64,000 bases of DNA, from the NCBI GenBank assembly GCA_051967755.1, contig JBQDYD010000002.1, positions 434,001-498,000 of the forward strand, in the 5' to 3' direction. Position 1 is the first letter of the stretch; each line of letters opens with the position of its first letter. Source of the DNA: UBA1672 sp051967755. GTDB taxonomy: Bacteria > Pseudomonadota > Alphaproteobacteria > Micavibrionales > Micavibrionaceae. Below are positions 61,416-64,000 of this stretch, one piece after another. Below the pieces are notes generated by a model. The model was not told where the DNA came from. It made no database searches and worked only from the letters and a program-made list of their open reading frames with translations. Both the position numbers and the translations under genes were made by a program.

Positions 61416-64000
61416 ATGGCTCGTACAGGAAATGATTCCTTAAAAACACGCAAAACATTAACCGTAGAAGGTCAGGATTATGACTATTTTTCTTTGGATG
61501 CTGCATCCGAGAAAATTGGTGATGTTTCACGTCTGCCTTACACATTAAAAGTCCTCCTTGAGAACTTGCTCCGTCATGAAGACGGCCAGTCTGTAAAAGT
61601 TGAGGATATCGAAGCGATCGCAGGATGGCTGAAAGAAAAGAAATCTACACATGAAATTGCATATCGCCCCGCGCGGGTTTTGATGCAGGATTTCACAGGC
61701 GTTCCCGCCGTGGTCGATTTGGCCGCGATGAGAGAGGCGATGGTTGCCCTTGGTGGTGATCCGAAAAAGATTAACCCGCTTGTGCCTGTTGATTTGGTGA
61801 TTGACCATTCAGTTATGGTGGATGAGTTCGGTACACCGCAAGCATTCCAAAAGAATGTGGAGCGTGAATTTGAACGTAACGGAGAGCGCTACGAGTTTCT
61901 AAAATGGGGGCAGGGCGCGTTTAATAACTTCCGCGTTGTACCGCCGGGTACAGGAATTTGTCATCAGGTGAACCTGGAATATCTTGCGCAAACCGTTTGG
62001 ATGGATGCGGATGATCAAAACCCGAACAAGAATATTGTTTATCCTGACACGCTTGTGGGAACGGATTCACACACAACCATGGTTAACGGCCTTGCTGTTC
62101 TTGGTTGGGGTGTTGGCGGTATTGAGGCCGAGGCCGCGATGTTGGGGCAACCTGTGTCGATGCTTATCCCTGAGGTTGTCGGATTTAAACTGACAGGCAA
62201 GATGAAAGAGGGCACAACGGCGACTGACCTTGTGCTTCGCGTGGTTGAGATGCTGCGAGAGCTTGGTGTGGTTGGTAAATTCGTTGAGTTTTACGGCGAT
62301 GGTCTTGATCATCTGACACTGGCTGATCAGGCGACAATCGCGAATATGGCACCTGAATATGGCGCGACATGCGGGTTCTTCCCGATTGATGAGGAAACAC
62401 TTCGTTATCTTGAATTTACAGGCCGTGATCCGCACCGCGTAAAAGTCGTTAAAGAATACGCGAAAGCGCAAGGTATGTGGCGTGATTCAGATACGCCTGA
62501 TCCTGAATTCACAACAAGCTTGCATCTTGATTTGAATGATGTCGAGCCTGCAATTTCAGGGCCGAAACGCCCGCAGGACCGTATTGCACTCTCAAATGCA
62601 TCAAAGGCGTTTGCGGAGCTTGTGCCTGAAACAACATCACAGGCCGTTGAGGGCGCGGATTACACGCTTGATAACGGTGATGTTGTGATTGCGGCGATCA
62701 CCAGCTGTACAAACACATCTAACCCGTCTGTGATGGTTGGTGCGGGTTTGGTCGCCCGTAAGGCGCGCGCGCTTGGTATGAAGGTAAAGCCATGGGTGAA
62801 AACATCACTAGCACCCGGATCGCAGGTTGTGACCGAATATCTGGAAAAGGCAGGCTTGCAAGAAGACCTCGATGCGATGGGTTTTAATACTGTGGGTTAC
62901 GGCTGTACGACCTGTATCGGTAACTCAGGCCCGCTTCCCGGGCCGATCGGTGATGCCGTTGATGCGGCCGATTTGAATGTGACCTCTGTGTTGTCAGGGA
63001 ACAGAAACTTTGAGGGGCGTATCTCCCCGCATGTAAAGTCGAACTATCTGGCTTCTCCGCCTTTGGTGGTTGCCTATGCGCTCGCAGGCTCTATGCGTGT
63101 TGATCTTTTGAATGAACCTTTGGGGCAGGATAAAGACGGCAATGATGTGTATCTGAAAGATATCTGGCCAACCAATGTTGAAATTGCTGATGTTGTGCGT
63201 GACAGTCTGACACCGGCAATGTTCAAAGACCGTTACGGCGATGTGTTTAAAGGGCCGAAGGAATGGCAGGAAATCGGTGGCGGCGAAGCGTCGCAGACCT
63301 ATGACTGGCAGGAAAGCTCGACCTATGTACGCAATCCGCCGTTCTTTAGCGGGATGAGCAAAGAAGTCGGTGATGTTCAGGATATTCAGGATGCCTATGC
63401 ATTGGCGGTTCTGGGTGACTCTGTCACGACTGACCATATTTCCCCTGCAGGTGCGATCAAAACAGACTCGCCGGCCGGTGAATATCTGAATGATCATCAG
63501 GTGCGCACGGTTGATTTCAACTCTTACGGATCTCGCCGTGGTAATGACCAAGTCATGACACGCGGAACATTCGCCAATATCCGTATCAAAAATGAGATGG
63601 TACCGGGGATTGAGGGTGGCTTTACCAAGCATATTCCAAGCGGCGAAGATATGAGCATCTATGACGCAGCCAAGCTGTATCAGGCCGAGGGGCAGCCCTT
63701 GGTGGTGATTGCAGGGAAGGAATACGGTACGGGCTCTTCTCGTGACTGGGCGGCCAAAGGTACGCGCCTGCTTGGTGTGAAGGCCGTTGTCGCAGAGAGC
63801 TTTGAGCGTATTCACCGTTCTAACCTGATTGGTATGGGTGTGCTTCCGCTGCAGTTCCAAGGTGCGAAAAACCGTGTCACATTAGACCTGAAAGGCGATG
63901 AGCGTTATTCAATCAGCGGCATTTCCGACGGTTTAACGCCGGGGCAGGCCGTAAATATGACGGTGACTTACACGGACGGATCAACCGCGGATGTTGAATT
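61416..64000 (+). CDS. acnA: Aconitate hydratase (AcnA type), 3' end cut by the window
   Basis: TCA-cycle enzyme that isomerises citrate and isocitrate. 861 codons are visible and the normal length is about 890-900, so about 35 are missing. AAGGGAG lies before ATG. Landmarks: YPDTLVGTDSHTTMVNGLAVLGWGVGGIEAE, the 4Fe-4S cysteines in ITSCTNTSNPS and GYGCTTCIGNSGPLP, and the swivel domain with GKEYGTGSSRDWAAKGTRLLGV. IRP1/AcnA branch. Its gene diverges from metB. Confidence 0.96.
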   Translation, partial: MARTGNDSLKTRKTLTVEGQDYDYFSLDAASEKIGDVSRLPYTLKVLLENLLRHEDGQSVKVEDIEAIAGWLKEKKSTHEIAYRPARVLMQDFTGVPAVVDLAAMREAMVALGGDPKKINPLVPVDLVIDHSVMVDEFGTPQAFQKNVEREFERNGERYEFLKWGQGAFNNFRVVPPGTGICHQVNLEYLAQTVWMDADDQNPNKNIVYPDTLVGTDSHTTMVNGLAVLGWGVGGIEAEAAMLGQPVSMLIPEVVGFKLTGKMKEGTTATDLVLRVVEMLRELGVVGKFVEFYGDGLDHLTLADQATIANMAPEYGATCGFFPIDEETLRYLEFTGRDPHRVKVVKEYAKAQGMWRDSDTPDPEFTTSLHLDLNDVEPAISGPKRPQDRIALSNASKAFAELVPETTSQAVEGADYTLDNGDVVIAAITSCTNTSNPSVMVGAGLVARKARALGMKVKPWVKTSLAPGSQVVTEYLEKAGLQEDLDAMGFNTVGYGCTTCIGNSGPLPGPIGDAVDAADLNVTSVLSGNRNFEGRISPHVKSNYLASPPLVVAYALAGSMRVDLLNEPLGQDKDGNDVYLKDIWPTNVEIADVVRDSLTPAMFKDRYGDVFKGPKEWQEIGGGEASQTYDWQESSTYVRNPPFFSGMSKEVGDVQDIQDAYALAVLGDSVTTDHISPAGAIKTDSPAGEYLNDHQVRTVDFNSYGSRRGNDQVMTRGTFANIRIKNEMVPGIEGGFTKHIPSGEDMSIYDAAKLYQAEGQPLVVIAGKEYGTGSSRDWAAKGTRLLGVKAVVAESFERIHRSNLIGMGVLPLQFQGAKNRVTLDLKGDERYSISGISDGLTPGQAVNMTVTYTDGSTADVE

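Noticed and set aside
1..64000. CRISPR arrays, tRNA or rRNA genes, insertion sequences
   Set aside because: No regularly spaced repeats, no T-loop GTTCGANTC with acceptor pairing, no transposase or terminal inverted repeats were seen.

Overview
The window is a stretch of chromosome from a Gram-negative alphaproteobacterium of moderate GC content. Four things point there: the division and envelope order ftsQ-ftsA-ftsZ-lpxC-bamD-recN-ligA; the split pntAA-pntAB-pntB transhydrogenase; the DUF1476 (F1-ATPase zeta type) gene beside bolA, grxD and purC; and an isocitrate dehydrogenase of the long alphaproteobacterial type. The genus cannot be fixed from sequence alone. I saw no rRNA, tRNA, insertion sequence or CRISPR array.

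Layout. 1-12.3 kb: division, outer-membrane and DNA-repair genes (ftsQAZ, lpxC, bamD, recN, a phospholipase D-like gene, ligA). 12.3-17.3 kb, minus strand: a small conserved-looking gene, an alpha/beta hydrolase and the pnt operon, which has an unknown secreted-protein gene inserted in it. 17.5-25.9 kb: a type I secretion exporter of the LapE/LapB/LapC kind, a CHASE2 class III nucleotide cyclase, and a convergent cNMP-binding EAL phosphodiesterase. 26.1-32 kb: ribosomal protein L36, then the rod-shape operon mreBCD-mrdA-rodA. 32-36 kb: grxD, bolA, DUF1476, purC, a CheY-like regulator, NAD kinase, and an orotate phosphoribosyltransferase fused to an N-terminal helix-turn-helix domain.

36.3-54.0 kb is the accessory part. 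It is a compact podovirus-type (T7-like late gene order) particle and lysis module: portal, scaffold, capsid, two tail-tube proteins, tail fibre, large terminase, endolysin, holin. No integrase, polymerase, replication gene, dedicated repressor or large ejection protein was found. Extra genes are interspersed: a PilZ protein, a GNAT acetyltransferase, several small acidic proteins and an OmpA-like membrane-anchored protein. Several are bounded by their own terminators and promoter-like sequences. The module diverges from the HTH-pyrE gene. I therefore suggest, as inference, a remnant or domesticated particle module that may be linked to nucleotide metabolism.

54.1-64 kb returns to core metabolism: isocitrate dehydrogenase, folD, a YggT protein, several periplasmic or membrane proteins, a metB-type operon carrying a CcmG/DsbE thioredoxin and a CcmI-like TPR protein, and aconitase, which is cut by the window end. 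The accessory block thus lies between the housekeeping genes pyrE and icd.
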